Below, in pieces: positions 1-9,100 of a stretch of 64,000 bases of DNA; the first letter of the stretch is position 1, and the number at the start of each line of letters is the position of its first letter. The notes beneath the pieces are model-generated. The model was not told the origin of the DNA, made no database searches, and saw nothing but the letters and a program-made list of their open reading frames with translations. A program made the position numbers and the translations under genes. This stretch comes from Bradyrhizobium sp. MOS003 (lineage in GTDB: Bacteria; Pseudomonadota; Alphaproteobacteria; Rhizobiales; Xanthobacteraceae). The stretch spans positions 1,240,001-1,304,000 of the forward strand of contig NZ_PYFW01000001.1 of NCBI RefSeq assembly GCF_003020125.1. Direction: 5' to 3'.

Positions 1-564
1 CGCAGCGGGGCGATCTCGCTCGACGGCGTGCCGGTCAGATCCGCCGACCCCCGCGATTTCCGCGCGCGCATCGCGCTGGTGCCGCAGGAATCGAACGTGT
101 TCGCCGCCAGCGCCCGCGAGAACATCCGCTTCGGCCGGCCCGATGCGACCGATGCCGAGGTCGAGCGTGCCGCCGAACTCGCGCACGCCGCCGAGTTCAT
201 CCGCCGCCTGCCCGAAGGTTTCGACACCCCGCTCGGCGAGCGCGGCGTGACGCTGTCCGGCGGCCAGCGCCAGCGCATCGCGATCGCCCGCGCCATCCTG
301 CGTGATGCCCCCCTGTTGCTGCTCGATGAAGCCACCTCCGCGCTCGACGCCGAAAGCGAGACGCTGGTTCAGACCGCGCTGGAAGAGCTGATGCGCCACC
401 GCACCACGCTGGTGATCGCGCATCGCCTCGCGACAGTCTTGTCCTGCGATCGCATCCTGGTGATGGACCAGGGCAAGATCGTCGAGCAGGGCACGCATGC
501 CGAGCTCGTGGCCGCGAACGGGCTCTATGCGCGGCTGGCGAGGTTGCAGTTCGAGGGGGCGTAA
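1..564 (+). CDS. ABC exporter ATPase domain, C-terminal part (gene starts upstream)
   Basis: This is the C-terminal end of an ABC transporter whose reading frame is open from the first base, so the gene begins outside the window. The visible part is most of a nucleotide-binding domain: a Q-loop region (VPQESNVF), the signature [14 protein letters not shown] at about nt 253, Walker [13 protein letters not shown] at about nt 313, and the H-loop in VIAHRLAT. This spacing and the short tail are typical of exporter half-transporters (MsbA/HlyB type) that fuse a membrane domain to the ATPase. The membrane domain is not visible, so the substrate cannot be inferred. An internal GTG at 28 is not the true start. 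Confidence 0.9.
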   Translation, partial: RSGAISLDGVPVRSADPRDFRARIALVPQESNVFAASARENIRFGRPDATDAEVERAAELAHAAEFIRRLPEGFDTPLGERGVTLSGGQRQRIAIARAILRDAPLLLLDEATSALDAESETLVQTALEELMRHRTTLVIAHRLATVLSCDRILVMDQGKIVEQGTHAELVAANGLYARLARLQFEGA

Positions 565-590
565 GGTCCTTCGGGTGGTCTGCGTAAGCT

Positions 591-633
591 ATTGATTTTG
601 CTTGTGTGGCCTACTGTGCATGGGGTTGTTTTC
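591..633. repeat. Short intergenic repeat (tactgtgcatggggttgt family), copy 1
   Basis: The segment contains a 23-base core including tactgtgcatggggttgt that recurs identically at 33333-33355. The two copies also share an upstream attgattt block. Both lie 17-36 bases past the stop codon of a minus-strand gene. This is direct sequence identity; the function is unknown. Confidence 0.7.
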
Positions 634-649
634 GCACTTTTGCCTCCCC

Positions 650-877
650 TCACCGGCACTTCGGCGACAGCGCCGGCACATTCGGCCACGGCCAGTTCTT
701 CCAGCTGCCGTCCTCGCCAACGCAGGCTGATGGGGCAGGGCCGCTTGTGGGAGCAGGCGAGCCCGTCGTGGTGGCCTGCATCGCAAAGCGCTGGTCGACA
801 TAGGTCGTCGACAGATATCCGGCGACGATGACGCCCAGAAAGACCGAGGAACCCTGGGCCAAATCGCGCAGCTTCAT
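650..877 (-). CDS. Small single-pass membrane protein, hypothetical
   Basis: A 75-residue protein starting MKLRDLAQGSS. Residues about 10-26 form one hydrophobic segment (VFLGVIVAGYL), followed by a Pro/Ser-rich linker and a C-terminal end with two cysteines and a Trp-rich motif (GEDGSWKNWPWPNV). I recall similar small proteins with this Trp/Pro tail from Bradyrhizobium, but no function is known to me. The ATG at 877 is preferred over an upstream start at 901 because it places the hydrophobic segment near the N-terminus like a signal anchor. It lies alone between the ABC gene and the acetyltransferase. The two cysteines could form a disulfide outside the cytoplasm; this is inference. Confidence 0.65.
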   Translation of the reverse strand: MKLRDLAQGSSVFLGVIVAGYLSTTYVDQRFAMQATTTGSPAPTSGPAPSACVGEDGSWKNWPWPNVPALSPKCR

Positions 878-956
878 CGATCGTCTCCATCCGCTTGTCA
901 TCGCTGCTCTGGCATCAACGACTAGCAGACGCCCCGGGATCCCAGCGTGACGGGCC

Positions 957-1403
957 TCACGCTCGCCACGCCATCTTCAGCACCGGCCGGCCCGAGGTCG
1001 GGTTCACATCGTCGCCGGCATGGGCAAAGCCGTTGCGCTCGTAGAAGCGGATGGCGCGGGAATTGTCCTTGTTGACGAGCAGCGTGATGCCTGATGGCGA
1101 CAGGCGTTTTGCTTCGTCAACCAGCAGCTTTGCTGCATCGGATCCCCAGTGATCAGGATCGACCACGAGCTGGTCGAGATAGCCCTCGCCGTCGATGGTG
1201 ACGAAGCCGGTCAGCGCGCCGTCCTGCTCGGCGACGACGATGGATGCCTTCGGCACCAGATCCCTCAGCCAGCGCTCGCGCCACCATTCGAGCCGCGCCG
1301 CGAAATCGATCTGCGGATAGGCCTGCTGCCAGGTGCGATGCCAGAGCTCGATCGCGGCGGTCTCATCGTCGGCACGATAGGGGCGGAGGTGGATCGCGCT
1401 CAC
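957..1403 (-). CDS. GNAT-family N-acetyltransferase
   Basis: A 148-residue acetyltransferase of the GNAT fold. It starts HLRPYRADDETAAIELWHRTW and carries the core region YLDQLVVDPDHWGSDAAKLLVDEA, the acetyl-CoA-binding strand and helix, then NKDNSRAIRFYERNGF, the conserved C-terminal strand-helix of the family. The pyrophosphate-binding loop (DHWGSDAAK) departs from the usual RGxGxG. I chose the GTG at 1403 because its G overlaps the stop of the upstream OmpA-like gene (TAGTG), indicating translational coupling; a longer frame up to 1580 would run antisense-like into that gene. The substrate is unknown. It is probably the last gene of the MotA/OmpA-like transcription unit. Confidence 0.8.
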   Translation of the reverse strand: MSAIHLRPYRADDETAAIELWHRTWQQAYPQIDFAARLEWWRERWLRDLVPKASIVVAEQDGALTGFVTIDGEGYLDQLVVDPDHWGSDAAKLLVDEAKRLSPSGITLLVNKDNSRAIRFYERNGFAHAGDDVNPTSGRPVLKMAWRA

Positions 1404-2431
1404 TACCGCTCCGTCAGCTTCAGCTCGATGCGGCGATTGCGCTTGTAGGCCTCTTCGGTGTTGCCGGGATCGAGCGGCTGGAATTCGCCGAAGCCGGCGG
1501 CGACGAGACGCTGGGCGGGTACGCCGAGCGAGACCAGATACTGCACCACCGAGATCGAGCGGGCCGCGGACAGGTCCCAATTCGACTTGAAGTTCGGGCC
1601 GTTGACCGGACGTACGTCGGTATGGCCGTCGACGCGCAGCACCCAGGGGATCTCGTTCGGGATTTTCTTGTCGAGCTCGATCAGCGCGGTCGCCAAAGTG
1701 TCGAGCTCGGTGCGCCCCTCGGGCAGCAGCATGGCCTGTCCGGTGTCGAAGAACACTTCGGACTGGAACACGAAACGGTCGCCGACGATGCGGATGTCGG
1801 GTCGGTTGCCGAGGATGGCGCGCAGCCGGCCGAAGAACTCCGAGCGGTAGCGCGACAATTCCTGCACGCGCTGCGCCAGCGCCACGTTGAGGCGGGAGCC
1901 GAGATCGGCGATGCGGTTCTGCGATTCCTTGTCGCGCTTCTCGCTGGCATCGAGCGCCTCTTCCAGCGCGGCCAGTTGCCGGCGCAAAGCGCTGATCTGC
2001 TGGTTCAGCACCTCGATCTGCGCCAGCGCCCTCGCCGAGACCGCCTTCTCCGAATCCAGCGCCTTGCCGAGTTCGGAGGTCTTGCCTTGCGCGTCGTTGC
2101 CGGCGGCGGCGAGGCCGTCGTAGAGGCCTTTGATGCGGTCACGCTCGGTCTCGGCGGACGCAAGGCCCGCCTTCAATTGCGAGACCTGGTCGTCCAGCGT
2201 GAGCTTGCCGAGCTTCTCCAGCGACAGCAGCTCGTTGAGCTGCGCGATCTTGGCGTTGAGCTGCTCCAGCGCCTTGTCCTTGCCGGTGACCTCCTGCGAC
2301 AGGAAGAACTGCACCACCAGGAACACCGACAGCAGGAACACGATCGACAACACCAGCGTCGACAGCGCGTCGACGAAGCCGGGCCAGTAGTTGAAGGAGG
2401 TATCGCCGCGGCGGCCGCGCGCTAAGGCCAT
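1403..2431 (-). CDS. MotB/OmpA-like peptidoglycan-binding protein with coiled coil
   Basis: A 342-residue inner-membrane protein. One transmembrane helix (about residues 18-44) is preceded by the motif NYWPGFVDALSTL, with Asp21 in the position of the proton-binding Asp of MotB/ExbD-like stators. Residues 50-200 are rich in Leu/Lys/Glu heptads and predict a long coiled coil. Residues 215-340 are an OmpA C-terminal domain with VDGHTD (267-272) and NWDLSAARS (284-292), the peptidoglycan-binding residues. The MotA/ExbB-like gene lies just upstream on the same strand. No flagellar genes are nearby, so a non-flagellar ion-driven cell-envelope complex is more likely than a flagellar stator. Confidence 0.85.
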   Translation of the reverse strand: MALARGRRGDTSFNYWPGFVDALSTLVLSIVFLLSVFLVVQFFLSQEVTGKDKALEQLNAKIAQLNELLSLEKLGKLTLDDQVSQLKAGLASAETERDRIKGLYDGLAAAGNDAQGKTSELGKALDSEKAVSARALAQIEVLNQQISALRRQLAALEEALDASEKRDKESQNRIADLGSRLNVALAQRVQELSRYRSEFFGRLRAILGNRPDIRIVGDRFVFQSEVFFDTGQAMLLPEGRTELDTLATALIELDKKIPNEIPWVLRVDGHTDVRPVNGPNFKSNWDLSAARSISVVQYLVSLGVPAQRLVAAGFGEFQPLDPGNTEEAYKRNRRIELKLTER

Positions 2432-2450
2432 TTAGTTCTCCGTTCCCTCG

Positions 2451-2505
2451 TGTCCCGGACGCACTGCAGCGTGCAACGCTGCTGCGCAGAGCCGGGACCC
2501 ATGTC
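2451..2505. repeat. Palindromic intergenic repeat, tgtcccgg family, copy 1
   Basis: The segment begins tgtcccggacgc, has an internal gcagcgt/acgctgc dyad and ends gccgggaccca, so its ends are inverted copies (gtcccgg/ccgggac). The same unit occurs at 15714-15842 and 37703-37832 in this window. Here it fills most of the gap between the MotA-like and MotB-like genes. It would form a stable hairpin in RNA. Confidence 0.75.
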
Positions 2506-2535
2506 TCGTTTCTCTGAGCCGGGGCACGCTAGCGC

Positions 2536-3567
2536 CTAGCTCTTCTCCGGCTGCCGCGCGATGCGTTCCAGCAGGCGGCGGATCTCGCGGTTCTGCTCGC
2601 CCTGGCCGTCGGCCCATTCGCGGATCATCTGCTGCTCGGTGCGCATGTGCGAGACCAGCGCCTGGATGGCTTCGGCAAGGCTCGCCATCGCCGCCGTGGT
2701 GCCGCGGCTGGCGCTGCCTTCCTCGAGCACCGAGCGCAAGCGTTCGACCGCGGCCTGGAGCTCGCCGCTGGCGACCCCGCCGCCGCCGGAAGCGACCGCG
2801 ACCTCGCCGCTGCCATATTCGCGCACGGTGGTGGCGAGCCAGTCTTCGAGGTCGGTGTAGAAGCGGTTCTGGGCCTGGCTCGATTGCAGATCGAGGAAGC
2901 CGAGGATCAGCGAGCCGGCAAGGCCGAACAGCGAGCTGGAGAACGAGATGCCCATGCCGCCGAGAGGGGCGGCAAGGCCCTCCTTCAGCGTGTCGAACAG
3001 CGCGCCGGAATCGCCGCCGACCTTGAGCCCGTCGATCACCTTGCCGACCGAGCCGACCGTCTCGATCAGGCCCCAGAAGGTGCCGAGCAGGCCGAGGAAG
3101 ACAAGGAGGCCCGTCATGTAACGCGAGATGTCGCGGGCCTCATCCAGGCGGGTCGCGATCGAATCGAGCAGATGCCGCATCGTAGTCTGGGTGATCGACA
3201 TCCGCCCCGAGCGCTCGCCGCCGAGGATTGCCGCCATCGGCGCCAGCAGCTTCGGGTGCCGGGCCGGCGCCAGGCCTGGATCGGCGATGCGGAAATTGTT
3301 GACCCAGGAGACCTCGGGGTAGAGCCGGATGACCTGGCGGAAGGCCAGGATGATGCCGATGAACAGCACGCCGCCGATCAGGGCATTGAGGCCGGGATTG
3401 GCGAAGAAGGCCTGGATGATCTGCTTGTAGAGCACCACGCCGACCAGCGCGCACAGCACCAGGAAGACCAGCATCCGCACCAGGAAGACGCTGGGTGAGG
3501 ACAGCTTTGTGTACTCGATATCCATGGTGGAGCGGGGCGAAGTGCCTGACGGCATGACCGGTATCAT
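2536..3567 (-). CDS. MotA/TolQ/ExbB-family proton channel protein
   Basis: A polytopic membrane protein of about 343 residues. Hydrophobic segments cover VFLVRMLVFLVLCALVGVVLY and ALIGGVLFIGIILAF, then the family core GLLVFLGLLGTFWGLIETVGSV and a further segment (GISFSSSLFGLAGSLILGFLDL). These are the conserved channel helices of MotA/ExbB proteins, including the GTFWGL motif. The C-terminus is a soluble, Glu/Arg-rich helical tail. The start is uncertain: ATG at 3567, 3555 or 3525; the strongest conservation begins at MDIEYTKL (3525). It precedes the MotB/OmpA-like gene, with a palindromic repeat between them, and the two should form one stator-like complex. Role inferred: energised envelope process, not flagellar rotation. 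Confidence 0.82.
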   Translation of the reverse strand: MIPVMPSGTSPRSTMDIEYTKLSSPSVFLVRMLVFLVLCALVGVVLYKQIIQAFFANPGLNALIGGVLFIGIILAFRQVIRLYPEVSWVNNFRIADPGLAPARHPKLLAPMAAILGGERSGRMSITQTTMRHLLDSIATRLDEARDISRYMTGLLVFLGLLGTFWGLIETVGSVGKVIDGLKVGGDSGALFDTLKEGLAAPLGGMGISFSSSLFGLAGSLILGFLDLQSSQAQNRFYTDLEDWLATTVREYGSGEVAVASGGGGVASGELQAAVERLRSVLEEGSASRGTTAAMASLAEAIQALVSHMRTEQQMIREWADGQGEQNREIRRLLERIARQPEKS

Positions 3568-3722
3568 CCATTCCAAAAGCTTGCGTGCGGTGCGCACTAT
3601 GGCACAGCGCCAGCCCAAAAAAAGCGCCGGATGCGCCGATTTCGGGGCCAGTTGGGGAACCCGGACCGGAAGCGGCGCTTTGATAAGCCAGTACTTGCAG
3701 AGATTTGCCAGTCAGGGGGCGC

Positions 3723-4742
3723 ATGAGCGTCGTTTCCGCGATCATCGGGACTGCCGAACGCGTGCCGCTGCCGGACGTCGTCCTCCGCGCCGCGATCCAG
3801 CGCCTCTGCTCCCGCAGCGCAACCCGCCTCGCGGCGCATGATGCGATCACCGACGCCGCCTTCGCCGGGCGGATGATGCTGCGGCCGATCGCCGAAAATG
3901 CGGAAGCCAGGCGCGGGGAGGTGCCCGCTTCGTTCTTCGCCCAAATGCTCGGCCCCAACCGCAAATATTCCTGCTGTTTCTACAAGACCGATGCGACCAC
4001 CTTGCAGGAGGCGGAGGAGGAGGCGCTGCGCCAGACCGTCGAGCATGCCGGCCTCGCCGACGGCCAGACCATCCTCGAACTCGGCTGCGGCTGGGGCTCG
4101 CTGTCACTGTGGATGGCGCGGCAGTTTCCGCACGCCAAGGTGACGGCGGTGTCGACCTCGCAGGTGCAGCGCGCCCATGTCGAGGAAGAGGCGCGGCGGC
4201 GCGGCCTGCTGAACCTGCGCGTGGTCACTGCGGACATGAATGTGTTCGCGCCCGACGGCCAGTTCGACCGCATCGTCTCGCTCGAGATGTTCGAGCAGAT
4301 GATGAACTGGCGAAAGCTGATGACGCGCCTGCGATCATGGCTGGCACCGGACGGGCGCTTCTTCATGCAGATCGTCACCCATCGCTCCGGCTCGCAGCTG
4401 TTCGACCGGCTCGATCGCGATGACTGGATCGCGCAGCACGTTTTCACCGGCGGGCTGATACCGAGCCATCATCTCGTCAGGCAGTTCGCCGACATCTTCA
4501 CGGTCGAGAAGGAATGGTGCTGGAGCGGCACGCATTATCAGCGCACCGCCAACGACTGGCTCGCCAATTTCGACGCGCATCGGGATGCGATCGAGGCGTC
4601 CCTGCGCCAGGTCCATGGCGAGGAGGCCGGCCTGTGGATACGGCGCTGGCGCTGGTTCCTGCTCGCGACATCGGGCCTGTTCGGCCATGCCGATGGAACC
4701 GAATGGGGTATCAGCCACTATCGGATGAAGGCTGCGGGGTAA
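3723..4742 (+). CDS. SAM-dependent methyltransferase, cyclopropane-fatty-acid-synthase-like
   Basis: A 339-residue class I methyltransferase. The SAM-binding motif ILELGCGWGSLS is at residues 118-129, followed by VTAVSTSQVQ (acidic/Ser loop) and FDRIVSLEMFEQM, as in CFA synthases and the related coclaurine N-methyltransferase group. KYSCCFY at about 81-87 is also typical of the family. True CFA synthases are usually longer and act on phospholipid acyl chains; this shorter form may methylate another substrate. ATG 3723 is preceded by AGGGGG at good spacing, whereas an in-frame TTG at 3705 is not. It is divergent from the MotA-like gene. Confidence 0.8.
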   Translation: MSVVSAIIGTAERVPLPDVVLRAAIQRLCSRSATRLAAHDAITDAAFAGRMMLRPIAENAEARRGEVPASFFAQMLGPNRKYSCCFYKTDATTLQEAEEEALRQTVEHAGLADGQTILELGCGWGSLSLWMARQFPHAKVTAVSTSQVQRAHVEEEARRRGLLNLRVVTADMNVFAPDGQFDRIVSLEMFEQMMNWRKLMTRLRSWLAPDGRFFMQIVTHRSGSQLFDRLDRDDWIAQHVFTGGLIPSHHLVRQFADIFTVEKEWCWSGTHYQRTANDWLANFDAHRDAIEASLRQVHGEEAGLWIRRWRWFLLATSGLFGHADGTEWGISHYRMKAAG

Positions 4743-4839
4743 TTGCGATGTTCCGCCGCAGCACGCGGCAATGGAACCCCGCTCACAATCGAGTGAGTCA
4801 ATAAACGCCTTATTAAATCAATAGGATACGCTGTGTGAC

Positions 4840-4889
4840 AATGAGCCGCCCGCGGCACGCGTTGCATCGCAGCAGGCTCATTCTATTTT
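4840..4889 (+). terminator. Possible intrinsic terminator after the methyltransferase
   Basis: An 8-bp inverted repeat, aatgagcc (4840-4847) and ggctcatt (4875-4882), is followed by ctatttt. The loop is long (27 nt) and itself G+C-rich with further pairing possible. It lies about 100 bases after the methyltransferase stop and before the RND operon. The short, interrupted T-run makes this a moderate call. Confidence 0.4.
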
Positions 4890-4973
4890 GACGGCATCAG
4901 CCGCACGGAATCGCCCAGAACGGGCGGCGTGTGACGCGTGATCAGTTTCAACAATATCGGGGCACTTAACTTC

Positions 4974-6167
4974 ATGTCAGGACTTCGCGCGCGATCGGCA
5001 TGCGTTGCAATGATGCTCGCGGCCCTGGCGCCGCTGCTTGGTGCTTGCGACGAATCCAGCTCCGCCGTTTCCGCCGCCCCGCCGGCCTATCCAGACGTCA
5101 GCGTCGTCATCGTCAAGCCGCAGCCGCGCGCCGTGGTCCGGGAGCTGCCCGGCCGTATCGCGCCGACGCGCGTCTCCGACGTGCGGCCGCGGGTCTCCGG
5201 CATCGTGGTCGAGCGCCTGTTCCGGCAGGGCAGCGAGGTGAAGGCCGGCGATGCGCTTTACCGCATCGATCCGCGTCCGTTCGAGGTCGAGGTGATGGCC
5301 AACGAGGCTGCGCTTGCCAAGGCGGAGGCTGCCTTGATGCAGGCCAAGCAGCAGGCGCACCGCATCGCCACGCTCACCAGCCAGCGCGCCGCGCCCGAGG
5401 CCGAGAACGAGAAGGCGGTGGCCGCCGAGCGCCAGGCCCATGCCGAGGTCGAGGGCCGCAAGGCCGACCTCGCGCGCACGAAGCTCAATCTCGACTACGC
5501 CACCGTACGCGCGCCGATCGACGGCGTCGTCGGCGCGGCTCTCGTCAGCGAGGGCGCGCTCGCGGTGCAGAACGAGACCAATCTTGCCACCATTCAGCAG
5601 CTAGATCCGATCTATGCCGACTTCACCCAGTCGGTGAACGAGCTCAACCAGCTCCGCCGCGCCTTCGAGACCGGCGACCTCGAGCGCATCGCCTCCGATG
5701 CCGCCAAGGTGCATCTGGTGCTCGACGACAACACGCTTTATTCGCTCGACGGCAAGCTGCTGTTCTCCGACGCCAAGGTCGACGCCCACACCGGGCAGGT
5801 GACGTTGCGCGGCGAGTTCCCCAATCCGAAGCGCGAGCTGCTGCCTGGCATGTATGTCCGCGTCCGTATCGACCAGGGTCTCGACTCCGATGCGATCGCG
5901 GTGCCCCAGCAGGCGATCCAGCGCAACGGCGGCGGCGGCAGTGAAGTGTTCGTCGTCAAGGACGACAACCACATCGCGGTGCAGCCGGTGCGCACCGGTT
6001 CGGTGCAGGACGGTGTCTGGTTCGTCACCGAAGGCCTGAAGGCCGGCGACAAGGTTGTGGTCGAAGGCTTCCAGAAGTTCGCCGCAGGCGACAAGGTCAA
6101 GCCGCAATCCTGGTCGGAGGCGGACGCGACCGCGGACAACCGGCACGCCCAGAAACTGACGCGGTAA
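4974..6167 (+). CDS. RND efflux periplasmic adaptor lipoprotein (AcrA/MexA type)
   Basis: A 397-residue membrane-fusion protein. The N-terminus is a lipoprotein signal: arginines, a hydrophobic run, and the lipobox LLGAC with the acylated Cys at residue 25. It is followed by the barrel-sandwich start (RVSDVRPRVSGIVVERLF), a helical hairpin (about 100-170, Ala/Glu-rich), the returning lipoyl half (LDYATVRAPIDGVVG) and a beta-barrel (GQVTLRGEFPNPKRELLPGMYVRVRI). ATG 4974 is chosen because it gives a standard signal; a GTG at 4938 would add 12 residues before it. It sits 6 bases before the permease gene. No outer-membrane channel or regulator is adjacent, so it probably uses a TolC encoded elsewhere. 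Confidence 0.92.
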   Translation: MSGLRARSACVAMMLAALAPLLGACDESSSAVSAAPPAYPDVSVVIVKPQPRAVVRELPGRIAPTRVSDVRPRVSGIVVERLFRQGSEVKAGDALYRIDPRPFEVEVMANEAALAKAEAALMQAKQQAHRIATLTSQRAAPEAENEKAVAAERQAHAEVEGRKADLARTKLNLDYATVRAPIDGVVGAALVSEGALAVQNETNLATIQQLDPIYADFTQSVNELNQLRRAFETGDLERIASDAAKVHLVLDDNTLYSLDGKLLFSDAKVDAHTGQVTLRGEFPNPKRELLPGMYVRVRIDQGLDSDAIAVPQQAIQRNGGGGSEVFVVKDDNHIAVQPVRTGSVQDGVWFVTEGLKAGDKVVVEGFQKFAAGDKVKPQSWSEADATADNRHAQKLTR

Positions 6168-6173
6168 CGCGCC

Positions 6174-9100
6174 ATGGCGAGTTTCTTCATCGACAGGCCG
6201 ATTTTTGCCTGGGTGATCGCGCTGTTCATCTGCTTGATCGGCGCGATTGCCGTGCCCCTGCTGCCGATCGCGCAATATCCGATCATCGCGCCGCCCTCGA
6301 TCTCGATCTCGACCAGCTATCCCGGCGCCTCACCCGAGAACCTCTACAACAGCGTCACGCGCCTGATCGAGGAGGAGCTCAACGGCGCCTCCGGCATCCT
6401 CAATTTCGAATCGACCAGCGACTCGCTCGGCCAAGTCGAGATCATCGCCAATTTCCAGCCGGGCACCAATACCAACGACGCCTCGGTGGAGGTGCAGAAC
6501 CGCATCAAGCGCGTCGAGGCGCGTCTGCCGCGCGCGGTGATGCAACAGGGCATCCTGATCGAGGAGGCCTCGAGCGCGGTGCTTCAGATCATCACGCTGA
6601 GCTCGACGGACGGCAGCCTCGACGAGGTCGGCCTCGGCGATTTCATGATCCGCAACGTGCTCGGTGAAGTCCGCCGCATCCCGGGCGTCGGCCGCGCCAC
6701 GCTCTATTCGACCGAGCGGTCGCTTCGCGTCTGGGTCGATCCGGCCAAGCTGGTCGGCTACGGGCTCACCGCCGACGACGTCAACAAGGCCATTGCCGCG
6801 CAGAACGCCCAGGTCGCCTCGGGCAGCATCGGTGCCGAGCCGTCGACGTCGAACCAGCGCACCTCCGCGCTGGTTCTGGTCAAGGGCCAGCTCTCTTCGC
6901 CGGACGAATTCGGCGCCATCATCCTGCGCGCCAATGCCGACGGATCGACCGTGCGCCTGCGCGACGTCGCGCGCGTCGAGGTCGGTGGTCTCAGCTACCA
7001 GTTCAACACCCGCCTCGACGGCAAGCCGACCGCCGGCCTCTCGGTGCTGATGTCGCCGACCGGCAACGCGCTGGCGACCGCGAGCGCGGTCGAGGAGAAG
7101 ATGAAGGAGCTGTCGCGCTTCTTCCCGGCCAACATCACCTACGAAATTCCCTACAACATCACGCCGGTGGTCGAGGCCTCGATCAAGAAGGTGCTGATGA
7201 CGCTGGTCGAAGCCGTGGTGCTGGTGTTCGTGGTGATGTTCCTGTTCCTGCAGAACATCCGCTACACCATCATCCCGACCATAGTGGTGCCGGTGGCGCT
7301 TCTGGGCGCCTGCACGATACTGCTGCTCGCCGGCTATTCCATCAACATGCTCTCGATGTTCGGCATGGTGCTCGCGGTCGGCATCCTCGTCGACGACGCC
7401 ATCGTCGTGGTCGAGAACGTCGAGCGCATCATGGCCGAGGAGGGCCTGTCGCCGAAGGAAGCGACCCGCAAGGCGATGTCGCAGATCACGGGGGCCATCA
7501 TCGGCATCACGCTGGTGCTGATGGCGGTGTTCGTGCCGATGGCGTTCTTCCCTGGATCGGTCGGCATCATCTATCGCCAATTCTCGGTCACCATGGTGGC
7601 GGCGATCGGGTTCTCCGCCTTCCTCGCGCTGTCGCTGACGCCGGCGCTGTGCGCGACGCTGCTCAAGCCCATTGCCAAGGGGCACGGCCATTCGACCAAC
7701 TTTGTGTTCAGCCGGTTCAATCACTTCCTCGAGGCCTGCCGGTTTCGCTACGCGCGCACCGTCGGCTCGTCGCTGAAGCGGACCGGCCGCATGATGCTGG
7801 TCTATGTCGCGCTGCTGGTCGGCCTGTCCTGGGCCTTCGTCAGCCTGCCGGGCGGGTTTCTGCCGATCGACGATCAGGGCTTCATCACCACCGACGTGCA
7901 GACGCCGTCGGATTCGTCCTATGGCCGCACCGAGGCGGTGATCGAGAAGGTCGAGAAATATCTGGCGCAGCGGCCCGGCGTCGACAACGTCACCTTCCTC
8001 ACCGGCTTCAGCTTCTCCGGCCAGGGCATGAACACGGCGCAGGCCTTCATCACCCTGAAGGACTGGTCGGAGCGTGGTCCGGGCGAGTCGGCCGCGGCAA
8101 TCGTCAACGACATCAACCGCGATCTGGGGTCGTCGATCCGCGACGCCAAGATCTCCGCATTGCAGCCGCCGCCGATCGACAATCTCGGCAACTCCTCCGG
8201 CTTCTCGTTCCGCCTGCAGGACCGCGGCCAGAAGGGCTATCCGGCCCTGATGCGCGCCGCCGACCAGTTGATCGCGGAGGCCAATGCGAGCCCGGTGCTG
8301 CAGAAGGTCTATGTCGAGGGCCTGCCCGAGGCGGGCGTGGTCAATCTCGTGATCGACCGCGAGAAGGCCGGCGCCTTCGGCGTTACCTTCGAGGACATCA
8401 ACAACACGATCTCGACCAATCTCGGCTCGAACTACATCAACGACTTCCCGAACCGCGGCCGCATGCAGCGCGTCGTGGTGCAGGCCGACGCCCGCGACCG
8501 CATGCGGACCGAGGACATCCTCAACTACAACGTCAAGAACAGCCGCGGCCAGCTCGTGCCGTTCTCGTCGTTCGCGACGATCGAATGGGCGCGCGGCCCG
8601 ACCCAGATCGCAGGCTTCAACTATTATCCGGCCGTGCGCATCTCCGGCGAAGCCAGGCCCGGCTTCACCTCGGGCGACGCCATCGCCGAGATGGAGGCCC
8701 TTGCCGGCCGGCTGCCGCGCGGCTTCGGCTATGAATGGACCGGGCAGTCGTTGCAGGAAAAGCTGTCGGGCTCGCAGGCGCCGTTCCTGCTCGCGCTCTC
8801 GATCTTCGTGGTGTTCCTGTGTCTCGCCGCGCTCTACGAAAGCTGGACCATTCCGCTCGCGGTGCTGCTCACGGTGCCGCTCGGCATCGTCGGCGCCGTG
8901 ATCGCGGCCATGCTGCGCGGCCTGCCCAACGACGTCTATTTCACCGTCGGCCTGATCACCATCATCGGCCTCGCGGCAAAGGACGCGATCCTGATCATCG
9001 AGTTTGCCAAGGATCTGCGGAAAGAGGGCAAGCCGCTCGTTGACGCCACCATCGAGGCCTGCCGCCTGCGCTTCCGCCCCATCCTGATGACCGGTCTCGC

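Noticed and set aside
525..890. Several short frames around 525-890 on both strands
   Set aside because: Only the frame ending at 650 has a hydrophobic segment and a conserved-looking tail; the others overlap it.
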